Part shown: positions 14,273 through 23,565 of the stretch, one piece after another
Numbering within the stretch: position 1 is the stretch's first letter
Layout of the letters: each line of letters opens with the position of its first letter
Assembly (NCBI GenBank): GCA_036802945.1
Contig: DAIRVG010000061.1
Span: 1 to 30,734 of the forward strand
Length of the DNA: 30,734 bases
DNA from: Gp6-AA40 sp036802945
GTDB taxonomy: Bacteria > Acidobacteriota > Vicinamibacteria > Vicinamibacterales > UBA2999
Direction: 5' to 3'
Translations under genes and position numbers: made by a program
Notes under the pieces: generated by a model
The model's input: the letters and a program-made list of their open reading frames with translations, nothing else
Databases searched by the model: none
What the model was told of the DNA's origin: nothing

Positions 14273-15294
14273 ACCGCGACACCCTTCTCGAGCGCCTTCA
14301 CGCTCTCCGTCCGGCCGAGCACGACAAGCTCGTCGCCCGCCTGCATTACCGCCTCGGCGGGAGGATTGAATTCCATCGCTCCGCCGGCGCGCTTGATGCC
14401 GACGATGATGACGCCAAATTTCTGGCGGATATCTGCGCCAGCGATCGTCTGGCCGGCCAGTGCCGATTTGTCATGGATGTGAACCTGTTCCATCGAGAGA
14501 TCGAGCCGCTCCGAGCTGGTTGCGAGGTGAACGAAATCGACGACGGCCGGCCGCAGGGCCGTCTGCACCATGTGGTTCGCTCCGATGTGGTACGGTGAGA
14601 TCACACGGTCGGCTCCCGCCCGCCGCAGCTTTGGCTCCGCATCATCGGCTTCGACGCGGGCAATGATGAAGAGATCCGGGCGCATGACCCGCGCCGTCAG
14701 CACGGCGAAGACGTTCTCGGCGTCGGTGCCGACGGCGGCAATCAGGCCGCGGGCGCGGTGAATACCTGCGCGCATCAGCACCTCTTCCCGACTCGCGTCG
14801 GCCTCGATCGCCAGCCATCCTCTCTCGATTGCCTGTCGCACGCGTTCGGGATTGCGCTCGATAACGACCAGCGGGACGCCTTGCTGATGCAGCTCCGCGG
14901 TGATAATTTCGCCGATGCGGCCATAGCCGCACAGGATGAAATGGTCTTTGATCTGTTCCAGCATACGGGTGACGCGCCGCCCTTCGAACCGCCGATGCAG
15001 CCCGCCCTCCACGATAATCGATGCCAGCAGGGTCACGGTGTAGAACGCGGTTCCCACACCGCCGAAGATCAGCAGGATGGTGAATACCTGACCGGCGAGG
15101 GTGAGCGGGTGAACCTCGCGGAAGCCGACGGTGGCCACCGTCGTCACCGTCATGTAGAACGCGTCCCACGCGCTCCACCCCTCCACGAGCATGTAGCCGG
15201 CGGTGCCGCCTGCAATCACGATGAACAGAAGCGTCATCGCCAGCCGCGGCCCACGCGTCCACGACCAACGATCACCTCCAGTTGATCGCGGCAT
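14269..15294 (-). CDS. Two-TM potassium channel with cytosolic RCK (TrkA-N/TrkA-C) domain
   Basis: Product is 341 residues. TM1 (about 17-36), a pore helix and filter TTVATVGFREV (51-61), and TM2 (about 66-95). An RCK/TrkA-N Rossmann domain follows (about 115-235; HFILCGYGRIGE with G123-x-G125-x2-G128, and an acidic VVIERN strand end), then a TrkA-C domain (about 258-341; VVLGRTESV). The layout is MthK-like: one pore subunit carrying one ligand-gated RCK unit. The filter reads TVGFRE instead of the canonical TVGYGD; this variant occurs in prokaryotic RCK channels, so K+ selectivity is likely but not certain. It lies 19 bases after the APC permease and overlaps folD. Confidence 0.9.
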   Translation of the reverse strand: MPRSTGGDRWSWTRGPRLAMTLLFIVIAGGTAGYMLVEGWSAWDAFYMTVTTVATVGFREVHPLTLAGQVFTILLIFGGVGTAFYTVTLLASIIVEGGLHRRFEGRRVTRMLEQIKDHFILCGYGRIGEIITAELHQQGVPLVVIERNPERVRQAIERGWLAIEADASREEVLMRAGIHRARGLIAAVGTDAENVFAVLTARVMRPDLFIIARVEADDAEPKLRRAGADRVISPYHIGANHMVQTALRPAVVDFVHLATSSERLDLSMEQVHIHDKSALAGQTIAGADIRQKFGVIIVGIKRAGGAMEFNPPAEAVMQAGDELVVLGRTESVKALEKGVAV

Positions 15295-15313
15295 GTGACG
15301 ATCGACGAATGGG

Positions 15314-17071
15314 CTAAACCGCCTGCGGTTTCGCCCCTGTCCGCGCCAGCAGGCGGCCGACGACGAACAGGACCGCCCCGGCGCCCAGCACCTGCCATCC
15401 CAGGACGTCAGCGCTCTCCGGAGTCACGCCGAGCCCGATTCGCGAAAGCAGCGCATCGAGCTCGTGCCATTTCGCCGTCGTCTCGGTCGTGATGCCGAAT
15501 CGCGTCATGTATGCGAGCAGCGTCATGAAGAAGCCGTTAAACAACGTCAGCGCCCCGAGCATTGTCACCAGATTGCCGAACGCTTCGCCGGACGACCGAG
15601 TCGCCAGCTCCGTCCTGTCGACGAGCGGGCTGTTGCGGCGGCCATAGGACCAGTAGATCGCAATCCCGATGTCGAGCCACACGAGGAAGCGCACCCACGT
15701 GATGACCGGCAGGCTGAGCATCAGATAGAGGCAGGAGACGATGCCGAGAATCGGGAACACAGGGCCGCCGGGCACGCGGAACGGGCGGTGTGCCTCCGGA
15801 CGCTGGAAGCGCAGGACCAGCACCGCTGCACAGACAACGACGAAGGCGAACAGCGTACCAATGCTCGTCATTTCGCCCACGACCTGGATCTGCGTGAGGC
15901 CCGCAACGATCGCGACGACAACGCAGGTAATGATCGTCGTGATGTACGGCGTGCCGAAACGCGGATGCACTTTGCTAACGCCCCTGGGCAGCAGGCCGTC
16001 CCGGCTCATGGCGAAAAAGATGCGCGGCTGGCTCATGAGCATGACCAGCAGCACGCTCGTGATACCCGCCACCGCGCCGGCGGAGACGAGGTAGGCCGCC
16101 CAGTCCTGACCAATCAGGCTCAACGCGAAGGCGACAGGCGCGTTGAGGAACTGGGTGACGACGGTCGGATCGGCGACGGGCGCGCCCGGCAGGCTCGCCG
16201 GGTTCGAGCGGTATTCGACGACCGGAACGATACCCGAGAGGATGCCCGCCACCGCGAGATACAGCGCCGTGCAGATCACCAGGGACGCGATGATCCCGAT
16301 CGGCAGGTCGCGCTTTGGATTCTTTGCTTCTTCCGCGGTCGTGGAAACGGCATCAAAGCCGATGTAAGCGAAGAAGACGACCGCAGCCGCCGCCATCACG
16401 CCGGACCATCCGTACGGCGCAAACGGCGTCCAGTTCTCCGGCTTCACGAACCGGATGCCGGTTACGATGAAAAAGAGGATCGCGACGAGCTTGGTCGCCA
16501 CCATGGCGGCGTTGAAGCGCGCGCTCTCGCGCACGCCGATGACCAGCAGCACCATGATGAAGAGCACGATGATCACAGCGGGCAGATTGATGATCGTGCC
16601 AGGGGTAAGCGAAGAGGGCGCGGCGCTCATCCACATCGGAAGCTGAATCCCGAAGCCCGAGAGCAGCTTCTGCATGTAGCCGCTCCAGCCGATCGCGACA
16701 GTCATCGAGCCGACGGCGTACTCCAGGATGAGGTCCCAGCCGATCAGCCACGCGACGATCTCGCCGAGCGATGCGTACGCGTACGTATAAGCGCTGCCGG
16801 CCACCGGCACCATCGACGAGAACTCCGCGTAGCAGAGGGCGGCAAACGCGCAGGCGAGCCCCGACGCGAGATACGCCATCGTGATGGCCGGGCCAGCCTG
16901 GTTCGCGGCCGCCGTCCCGGTGAGCACGAAAATGCCGGTACCGATGATGGCGCCTATGCCGAGCAGCGTGAGGTCCAGCGCGCTCAGGCTGCGCTTCAGC
17001 GCCTTGCCGCCGCGCTCGGCGTCGCTCATGCATTGCTCGATCGACTTCGTCTTCAGCAGATTCGAATCCAT
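15314..17071 (-). CDS. APC-superfamily amino acid permease (cationic amino acid transporter type)
   Basis: Product is 585 residues of inner-membrane transporter. The first TM carries LGIGAIIGTGIFVLTG, the conserved substrate/Na-site helix of the APC fold. FFAYIGFDAVSTTAEEAKNP (TM6 and following loop) and SQPRIFFAMSRDGLLPR are typical of the CAT/YfnA branch. Twelve core TM segments are followed by about 110 extra residues with two more hydrophobic segments (NLVTMLGALTLFNGFFMTLL and VLGAGAVLFVVGRLLA). Substrate is not deducible. The ATG at 17071 lies 10 bases after a perfect TATAAT on the same strand, so the leader is about 4 bases. A 7-bp hairpin (AAACCGC/GCGGTTT, 15316-15331) covers the last codons. 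Confidence 0.93.
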   Translation of the reverse strand: MDSNLLKTKSIEQCMSDAERGGKALKRSLSALDLTLLGIGAIIGTGIFVLTGTAAANQAGPAITMAYLASGLACAFAALCYAEFSSMVPVAGSAYTYAYASLGEIVAWLIGWDLILEYAVGSMTVAIGWSGYMQKLLSGFGIQLPMWMSAAPSSLTPGTIINLPAVIIVLFIMVLLVIGVRESARFNAAMVATKLVAILFFIVTGIRFVKPENWTPFAPYGWSGVMAAAAVVFFAYIGFDAVSTTAEEAKNPKRDLPIGIIASLVICTALYLAVAGILSGIVPVVEYRSNPASLPGAPVADPTVVTQFLNAPVAFALSLIGQDWAAYLVSAGAVAGITSVLLVMLMSQPRIFFAMSRDGLLPRGVSKVHPRFGTPYITTIITCVVVAIVAGLTQIQVVGEMTSIGTLFAFVVVCAAVLVLRFQRPEAHRPFRVPGGPVFPILGIVSCLYLMLSLPVITWVRFLVWLDIGIAIYWSYGRRNSPLVDRTELATRSSGEAFGNLVTMLGALTLFNGFFMTLLAYMTRFGITTETTAKWHELDALLSRIGLGVTPESADVLGWQVLGAGAVLFVVGRLLARTGAKPQAV

Positions 17072-17081
17072 GGCGGCTCGG

Positions 17082-17087
17082 ATTATA
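17082..17087 (-). promoter_or_regulatory. Consensus -10 box of the APC permease (near-leaderless)
   Basis: TATAAT on the minus strand (17087 down to 17082), 10 bases before the ATG at 17071. The predicted start site is near 17075, so the leader is about 4 bases and there is no room for a Shine-Dalgarno. No clear -35 is visible in the G-rich repeat upstream. Confidence 0.5.
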
Positions 17088-17089
17088 TG

Positions 17090-17131
17090 GGATTAGGGAC
17101 TGGGGTTCGCGGTTAGGGATTCGGGACTCGG
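17090..17131. repeat. Short G-rich intergenic repeat
   Basis: Two imperfect units around TTAGGGA (17093-17099 and 17113-17119), each followed by GGGACT or similar, in the gap between the thiE stop and the APC permease start. Its style resembles the GGGAGTTGG elements elsewhere in the window, but the sequence differs. Confidence 0.4.
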
Positions 17132-17138
17132 CGTCGAT

Positions 17139-17758
17139 TCAGATGTTCAGTACACGAATATAGTCCGCCACCCGCTTCACCGGATCGTTCCCCACGAGCA
17201 GGTCAGCGATCACCGCGACAGCCGATGCGCCGGCGGCAATGAGGTCGGGCACTCGATCGAGCGTGATGCCACCGATCGCCACGAGGGGACGGTCGTGTAA
17301 CCGCGCGGCAGCGGCCGATACGAGCTCGAGTCCGACGGCCTCGTACCCCGTCTCCTTGGTGCTGGTGCCAAACACGGGACCCACCGCGACGTACGACACT
17401 GGCTCGAGGAGGGCCGCGTCGAATTGATCGGTCGTGTGCGTTGAGTAACCGACAATCGCGTCGGGTCCGAGCACACTTCGTACCGCCGCGGGGGTGAGAT
17501 CGTCCTGACCGACATGCACGCCCGCGGCGCCAGACAGGAGTGCGAAGTCCGCGCGATCATTCACGACTACGGTCGCGCCATGCGCCTCGGCGATCCGCAC
17601 CACCGAGTCGCACAGGTCGAGAAAGTCTGCGGACGGAAGCTGTTTGGCGCGGACCTGAATCCAGGTGGCGCCGCCATCGAGGAACGCACGGCACAAATCG
17701 GCGGGCGCCCAGCCGGCGCGCTCAGCCGCATCGACATCCAGGATGGCGTGGAGGGTGG

Positions 17759-17762
<4 letters not shown>
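17139..17762 (-). CDS. thiE: Thiamine-phosphate synthase, start codon unclear
   Basis: Joins HMP-pyrophosphate and HET-phosphate to thiamine phosphate. Motifs: LHAILD at the N-terminus, DGGATWIQVRAKQL, VVVNDRADFALLSGAAGVHV with GQDDL, GYSTHT, YVAVGPVFGTSTKE, and LVAIGGITLDRVPDLIAAGA. It fits the TIM-barrel family at about 207 residues. No in-frame ATG or GTG lies near the expected N-terminus. The family start falls at ATA (17762-17760), which overlaps the accC stop as ATAG. A CTG 8 codons in and a TTG about 22 codons in (inside the conserved part) are the only other options. The end at 17139 is firm. It may use an ATA or CTG start coupled to accC, or a base may be wrong or mutated. Confidence 0.85.
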
Positions 17763-19132
<1,370 letters not shown>

Positions 19133-19162
19133 TCGATTCGATGGGCCGTTCACTGAGACACG

Positions 19163-19230
19163 CCACGGAGGCACGAAGGCACGGAGCGAGCAAACATATA
19201 TTGGATCTCCGCGTCTCCGTGTCTCCGTGG
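19163..19230. repeat. Intergenic inverted repeat, family A copy 2 (CCACGGAGACACGGAG)
   Basis: Arms 19163-19186 and 19207-19230 are 24 bases each and complementary with 4 mismatches around a 20-base loop. Same motif and geometry as 3763-3829. It interrupts the accB-accC pair, which in most bacteria are nearly adjacent, suggesting insertion into an existing operon. Confidence 0.75.
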
Positions 19231-19249
19231 CCCGTGACCGTGAGCATCG

Positions 19250-19732
19250 CTACGCCGGTTTGAGCGCAAAGAGCCGCTCCCCGTACTGCACGGCCTGGCC
19301 GTTCTCGACGTACACCTTTACGACCTCGCCATCGCACTCGGCGTTAATCTCGTTCATCAACTTCATCGCCTCGATGATGCAGAGGACCTGACCCTTCTTG
19401 ACCGTGTCGCCAACCTCGGCGAACGGCTTGGCGCCAGGCTCCGAAGCCCGATAGAACGTCCCGACAATGGGCGACTTCAGCACTGCGAGGTCGAGCGCCT
19501 CGTCTGCAGCTGCAAGAACTGGCGCTGTTGCGTCGCCCGCGGACGCCGCCGGCGAGGTGGGCGGACCGACAGGCGGTGCAAACTGGCCGTTCGGCCCGAC
19601 CGACGTCCCGTTCCATGTCCCGGCGGTGTTTTTCCGGAGACGCAGCTTGAAGTCATCGCGCTCGAGCTCGAACTCCGACAGATCGTGCTCGCGCATCATG
19701 TCGAGGATCTGTTTGATTTCGTCGAAATTCAT
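19250..19732 (-). CDS. accB: Biotin carboxyl carrier protein of acetyl-CoA carboxylase
   Basis: Carries the biotin that AccC carboxylates and the carboxyltransferase unloads. Product is 160 residues. N-terminal helix region MNFDEIKQILDMMREHDLSE with FKLRLRK, a Pro/Ala linker (about 40-80), and a C-terminal biotinyl domain (about 84-160) with SPIVGTFYRASEPGA, VGDTVKKGQVLCIIEAMKLM and Lys124 in EAMKLMNE as the biotinylated residue. Starts 4 bases after the pepP stop. The order pepP-accB-accC is a familiar bacterial cluster (efp, often between them, is absent here). Confidence 0.97.
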   Translation of the reverse strand: MNFDEIKQILDMMREHDLSEFELERDDFKLRLRKNTAGTWNGTSVGPNGQFAPPVGPPTSPAASAGDATAPVLAAADEALDLAVLKSPIVGTFYRASEPGAKPFAEVGDTVKKGQVLCIIEAMKLMNEINAECDGEVVKVYVENGQAVQYGERLFALKPA

Positions 19733-19736
19733 TAAT

Positions 19737-20870
19737 CTACAGGGAGAGCAGCTCGCGCGGGAGCCGGGTGAGTACGTCGCAACCGGTCGCGGTCACGAGC
19801 ACGTCATCCTCGATTCGGACGCCGCCGAACCCCGGCAGGTATGCGCCGGGCTCGATTGTGAAGACCATTCCGGCCGCGAGGGTCACGGACGGCATATCCG
19901 TTCGTGGCTTCCCGATCCGCGGCTCCTCGTGCACGTCGAGGCCGAGACCGTGTCCCGTCCCATGTCCGAACGCCTCGCCGAGCCCACGTTCGAAGAGCAC
20001 GTTTCGCGCCGCCGCATCTACGGCGGACGCGTCGATACCCGGTTTGACCGCAGCGATTGCCGCCGCGTGCGCATCCCGCACCGCGTCGTACACCCGCCGC
20101 GCCTCATGCGAGGGCGCACCGATCGACACCGTACGCGTCAAATCACAGCAGTATCCGTCCAAGACGCCGCCAAAGTCCAGCACGAGCAGGTCCCCGGTCG
20201 CCAGCGCGCGCGCGCCCGCGCGGTAGTGGGGCATCGCGGAGTGCGGCCCGGAGGCGACAATTGTGTCAAAGGCCATGCGCTCGTACCCCGCCTCTCGGAT
20301 CGCCGTTTCGATTGCCCCGGCAATGCGCCGCTCGGTTTCCCCGGCGCGTACCGACGCAAGCGCTGCCGGCATCACCTGGTCGAGCCGCGCAGCCGCGTCA
20401 CGCAGCGTCGCGATCTCGGACGCGTCCTTGATCATGCGTGCCTGTTCCACGATGCGTTCTGTCGACCGCAGCGTGATGTCGAGACAGCGCGCCGCGATCG
20501 TCTCCCGCCACCATTCATACCGCGCAACGCTGACATGCGGGGCCTCGAAGCCGACTGTCGCTGCGCCAATCTCGGCGAGGCACGCGACGACAGCCTCTTC
20601 GTAGCTCGAAGGCACGTCCCACACGCGCAGGCCTGGACACGCCGCGGCCGATTCCTGGAATGCGCGCACCGATTCGTGATACCGGAAATCCACGAGCAGA
20701 TGCAGCGCCTCGCGCGTCAGCACGAGGATGCCAGCCGTCCCGGCGTGATTGGAGAGGTAGCGGATGTTGGAGGGCGGCGTGACGATCAGGGCGTCAAGAC
20801 TGAGCGTCTCGAGCGCTTTGCGAATACCGTCATGCCGGCGCGCCAGCGTGGAGGAGGAGGGAAAGCCCAC
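19737..20870 (-). CDS. pepP: Xaa-Pro aminopeptidase (M24 family)
   Basis: Removes N-terminal residues before proline. Product is 377 residues. An N-terminal creatinase-like domain (about 10-145; LDALIVTPPSNIRYLSNHAG) precedes the pita-bread catalytic domain (about 150-377). The five metal ligands are visible: Asp232 (VLDFGG), Asp243 (CDLTR), His307 (GHGTGHGLGLDVHE), Glu340 (TIEPGAY) and Glu354 (VRIEDDV). Start GTG 20870 follows the stop of the TPR gene by 3 bases (TGACGCGTG). It may be a Pro-dipeptidase instead; the family cannot be split by motif alone. Confidence 0.94.
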   Translation of the reverse strand: MGFPSSSTLARRHDGIRKALETLSLDALIVTPPSNIRYLSNHAGTAGILVLTREALHLLVDFRYHESVRAFQESAAACPGLRVWDVPSSYEEAVVACLAEIGAATVGFEAPHVSVARYEWWRETIAARCLDITLRSTERIVEQARMIKDASEIATLRDAAARLDQVMPAALASVRAGETERRIAGAIETAIREAGYERMAFDTIVASGPHSAMPHYRAGARALATGDLLVLDFGGVLDGYCCDLTRTVSIGAPSHEARRVYDAVRDAHAAAIAAVKPGIDASAVDAAARNVLFERGLGEAFGHGTGHGLGLDVHEEPRIGKPRTDMPSVTLAAGMVFTIEPGAYLPGFGGVRIEDDVLVTATGCDVLTRLPRELLSL

Positions 20871-20873
20871 GCG

Positions 20874-21572
20874 TCACTGCTGATGGGAGCGATCCTCAAC
20901 GATCGCCGCAAGCCATCGCTCGAGCTCCGCGATCGCCGGATTCGAAACTGGGACGACGTCGAACGATTCGTCCTGGCCCGGCTGCGCCACGGATGGCTCC
21001 TCCGGATCCTGGAAGTGCGTGTCAACACGTTGCGACGCCGCATGTGGCTCGTCAGGAATCTGGAAATGGATCTCGACCCCCGATGACGCCACGAGTGGCT
21101 CGTCCGAGACGGGGAGCTGCGTGTCGAGGCTCGAGGAGCTGAAATCCGGTGTCGGCGGGAGATCGAGCGTGAGCGCGTCGAGTGCGCCAAGTGCTTCGAT
21201 CGGCTGTGGCTGTGGGGCCGCGGTCGGAGGAGGGTCGATGGGCGACGTGTCGCCGGCTTCGCCGCGACGCTGATGGATTTCTGCGAGGCCGCGAATGGCA
21301 GCCAGGTTGTCTGACGCCAGATCCAGCACCGCCTCGAGCTCCGTCCGGGCGTCGTTATACCGGTGGAGCTCCATCAGGGCACGACCGAGCGTCACGCGGG
21401 CGGAGAGGTACGACGGATGATGGGCGAGGCCGGCGCGGCACGTGGTGATCGCCTCCTCATATTTGCCCATGCGCCGGTATTCCTCGGCGAGCTGCGCAAA
21501 CGCAATGGAGGTCGGATCCTTCTGCACCCGCCGGCGCAGCTCTTCGATACGCGGGTATTGGGTCACTTCCAT
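20874..21572 (-). CDS. TPR protein with a 17-residue C-terminal tandem repeat
   Basis: Product is 232 residues, no signal peptide or TM segment. About three TPR units at residues 5-103 (FAQLAEEYRRMGKYEEAITT, then ARVTLGRALMELHRYNDA and AAIRGLAEIHQRRGE), followed by a Pro-rich linker. Three tandem 17-residue acidic repeats (148-164, 165-181, 182-198) have consensus xV(D/E)xHFQxP(D/E)EPxxA. A short helix closes the protein (AIAELERWLAAIVEDR). The N-terminal TPR half is probably a scaffold and the repeat tail disordered. It is the first gene of the pepP-accB-accC-thiE unit; function not known. Confidence 0.85.
   Translation of the reverse strand: MEVTQYPRIEELRRRVQKDPTSIAFAQLAEEYRRMGKYEEAITTCRAGLAHHPSYLSARVTLGRALMELHRYNDARTELEAVLDLASDNLAAIRGLAEIHQRRGEAGDTSPIDPPPTAAPQPQPIEALGALDALTLDLPPTPDFSSSSLDTQLPVSDEPLVASSGVEIHFQIPDEPHAASQRVDTHFQDPEEPSVAQPGQDESFDVVPVSNPAIAELERWLAAIVEDRSHQQ
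20979..21131 (-). repeat. Three in-frame 51-base repeats in the TPR gene
   Basis: Codes for three consecutive 17-residue units in the C-terminal tail: SLDTQLPVSDEPLVASS, GVEIHFQIPDEPHAASQ and RVDTHFQDPEEPSVAQP. Units 2 and 3 are clearly closer to each other than to unit 1. Partial echoes occur on both sides (LTLDLPPTPDFS before, FDVVPVSNPAIAE after), suggesting older degraded copies. Confidence 0.8.
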
Positions 21573-21611
21573 CAGATTCTACGTGCGGTACATACAACCG
21601 ACGCGCCTGAC

Positions 21612-21646
21612 CAAATAAAAGCGCCGGAGCCCTGAGGGCCCCGGCG
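21612..21646 (-). terminator. Rho-independent terminator of the pil operon
   Basis: Stem arms 21622-21632 and 21636-21646 (CGCCGGAGCCC / GGGCCCCGGCG, one mismatch, loop TGA). On the minus strand it is followed at once by CTTTTATTT (21621 down to 21613). It lies 28 bases beyond the stop of the PKD lipoprotein gene, the last gene of the pilM-Q unit, and is the clearest intrinsic terminator in the window. Confidence 0.85.
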
Positions 21647-21673
21647 TATGGGATCCGGTCTCGGGCGCCCCGC

Positions 21674-22936
21674 CTACGGGACCACAGCGACGTTCTGCTG
21701 GTTAACCCCGTTGCGGTTCTGACTGTCGACGACGGTCAGTTTCACGACGAACGTATTCGCCGAACCGAAGGTGTGCGTCGCCAGTGGATCGGATGTCGTG
21801 CCGCTGCTGCCATCACCCCAGTTCCACTGGTATTCCTTGATCGTCGCTCCATTCGAAGGCGTCGAGCCAGATGCGTTGAAATATGTCGTGGCGCCGACGT
21901 GGACGACTGTCGGCGTAAAGAAGTACGCCGCGGTGATGCCGCTTGCGATCGTAAACGACGTGCTGGCCGCGCCGACTTGCCCCACATCATCGGTCGCCCT
22001 GACCGTTACAGCGACAGTGCCAGGCGACGAATACGTCTTCGTGACCGTCCGGCCCACAGTCGTGTCGTTCGTTCCATCACCGAAATCCCATTCGTACCGA
22101 ACGACCTGGTGATTGGGCGCCGGCGTGGCGGTGGCGGTGAATATCGCCTGCTGGTTGAGAATCGGCGGACTCGGCGCGACTGCCAGGACCACCGTGGGGC
22201 TGGCCGGGGCAAACGGCGTCACACTCTGACGTACGGTCACCACGAGGCCTGACGCATCGGTCACAGTGAGCGCCACGTTGTAGGACCGCGAAACGCTGAA
22301 AGCGTGGGTCACGATGCGACCCGCGGCCGTCACGCCGTCGTCGAAGTCCCACTCGTATATGCACGAACTGAGGCACTGGCCTCCCTCGTCGGTCGTCGGC
22401 GTTGCATCGAACGTGGCGAGCTTATTGATCTCGGGAGCCAACGGCGTCACGGTGAACGCTGGCGCCGGGGCGGTCGTGTTCGACGTTCCCAACAGCGCGA
22501 TCGAAAGGCTCCCCGCGACGGCATTGTCGGAGTTGCCGCCAACGGGAACGGCCGTGACGACGATCGAGTTGTTGGGCATTATGGCCGTGGAACTCGGCGC
22601 GACCACCGCAAACGTCGCCTTGCCGTCTGGCCCAGTCGTCACTTGCGACTGAGACAGCGCCGCACCGGGACTCACGCCCAAGGTGACGATCTGGCCGCCG
22701 ATGCGCAGCCCGCTCGCATCCCGTAACTCGAGGGTCACTGTCGACAGCGACGTCGCGTCGCGCGGCAACTGGTCCGGTGACGCCGTCATGACAACCGACC
22801 GGCCGAACCCCGATGGACCGGACAGGGCCGGCATGGCGTTGTTGTCGAGGCCGCAGGCCGCGGCAGCGATCGTCGCAAGGACGAGCCCGCCGAGTGCGGC
22901 TGTGCGTCGCAGATAATTTAGCGTATGCATCTTCAT
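21674..22936 (-). CDS. Lipoprotein-like secreted protein with one Ig-like and three PKD domains
   Basis: Product is 420 residues. Signal peptide with a probable lipobox ending at Cys28 (ATIAAAAC, a weak match). Then a bacterial Ig-like (Big_1/invasin type) domain (about 45-150; VTLELRDASGLRIGGQIVTL and GPDGKATFAVVAP) and three PKD domains (about 158-245, 248-332, 335-420), each marked by its EWDFDDG, EWDFGDG or WNWGDG motif. A CLSSC pair in PKD 1 may form a disulfide. Such proteins are extracellular adhesive or structural modules. It follows a small lipoprotein by 2 bases and closes the pil operon, so a role in pilus function or at the outer membrane is likely but unproven. Confidence 0.9.
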   Translation of the reverse strand: MKMHTLNYLRRTAALGGLVLATIAAAACGLDNNAMPALSGPSGFGRSVVMTASPDQLPRDATSLSTVTLELRDASGLRIGGQIVTLGVSPGAALSQSQVTTGPDGKATFAVVAPSSTAIMPNNSIVVTAVPVGGNSDNAVAGSLSIALLGTSNTTAPAPAFTVTPLAPEINKLATFDATPTTDEGGQCLSSCIYEWDFDDGVTAAGRIVTHAFSVSRSYNVALTVTDASGLVVTVRQSVTPFAPASPTVVLAVAPSPPILNQQAIFTATATPAPNHQVVRYEWDFGDGTNDTTVGRTVTKTYSSPGTVAVTVRATDDVGQVGAASTSFTIASGITAAYFFTPTVVHVGATTYFNASGSTPSNGATIKEYQWNWGDGSSGTTSDPLATHTFGSANTFVVKLTVVDSQNRNGVNQQNVAVVP

Positions 22937-22938
22937 TC

Positions 22939-23556
22939 CTAGTTGGTGGGATCCCCGAAGTCGCCGAAATTGATCCCGATGGAGCCCGTGACCGCGACGT
23001 TCTTGCCGCCCAGGTCCTTGCCGTAAAACGTGACGTCGGCCACCGTGTTGATAATTGCACCAGATACTTGAAGAGCCTTGAGCGGCGCCTCCTCTTTTGC
23101 CGTGTGCCGAACGATTTCAAATCCCGCCTGCGCCGCTCCTTGGGGAGACACGGTAAATGTCAGCCCCGAGTCAAAGGCGTACGGCACGTCCACACCTTGC
23201 ACATTGCGGCCGTCCGTGCGGCGGTAGACGACGCGGTAGTGAGTGAACATCACGGAGTTCAGCGGGCCCGGCACGTTGGTGACGCCGGGCGCACCCTCAT
23301 CCTTCAACGCGAGCTCCATCGAGACCCGCCCGTTATCGTTGAAGACAGTGGGCACGTCGACGTTGTTCCTCTTCACCATCGTGATGACGTCGGATCGGAG
23401 CGTGCCGCCCATGTCGTCCGGCTTCGCGCCGGATGCGGCTTGGAGCGAGCGGATGGCGACGACCACCGACGCCGGCCCTTGTTCATGAACGCCGCATCCC
23501 GCCGCCAACATGGACAGGGACGTCAGCAATGCGACGGTTGTCGACTTCGTACTCAC
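22939..23556 (-). CDS. Small outer-membrane lipoprotein of unknown function in the pil operon
   Basis: Product is 205 residues. Good lipoprotein signal (LTSLSMLAAGC, Cys21). The mature part is predicted mostly beta: VVVAIRSLQAA, RSDVITMVKRN, HYRVVYRRTDGRNVQG, then a tail rich in Gly and aromatic residues (ADVTFYGKDLGGKNVAVTG, INFGDFGDPTN). I recognise no domain. It starts 9 bases after the pilQ stop and ends 2 bases before the PKD gene, so it is surely co-transcribed with them. It may serve as a PilQ-associated lipoprotein similar in role to pilotins, but no sequence similarity to PilF/PilW (TPR) is seen. Confidence 0.82.
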   Translation of the reverse strand: MSTKSTTVALLTSLSMLAAGCGVHEQGPASVVVAIRSLQAASGAKPDDMGGTLRSDVITMVKRNNVDVPTVFNDNGRVSMELALKDEGAPGVTNVPGPLNSVMFTHYRVVYRRTDGRNVQGVDVPYAFDSGLTFTVSPQGAAQAGFEIVRHTAKEEAPLKALQVSGAIINTVADVTFYGKDLGGKNVAVTGSIGINFGDFGDPTN

Positions 23557-23565
23557 AATGCACTC

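Noticed and set aside
13331..14482. 383-codon plus-strand frame opposite folD and the channel gene
   Set aside because: Mirror frame of GC-rich genes; crosses the folD/channel overlap.
15464..17116. 550-codon plus-strand frame opposite the APC permease
   Set aside because: Arg/Asp/His-rich mirror frame without domains; the permease on the other strand is clear.
19133..19174. N-terminal extension of accC
   Set aside because: It reads through the inverted repeat; the family N-terminus MFKKILIANRGE starts at 19132.
19467..21086. 539-codon plus-strand frame opposite accB, pepP and the TPR gene
   Set aside because: Spans three real genes and their junctions on the other strand; no domain and no ribosome site.
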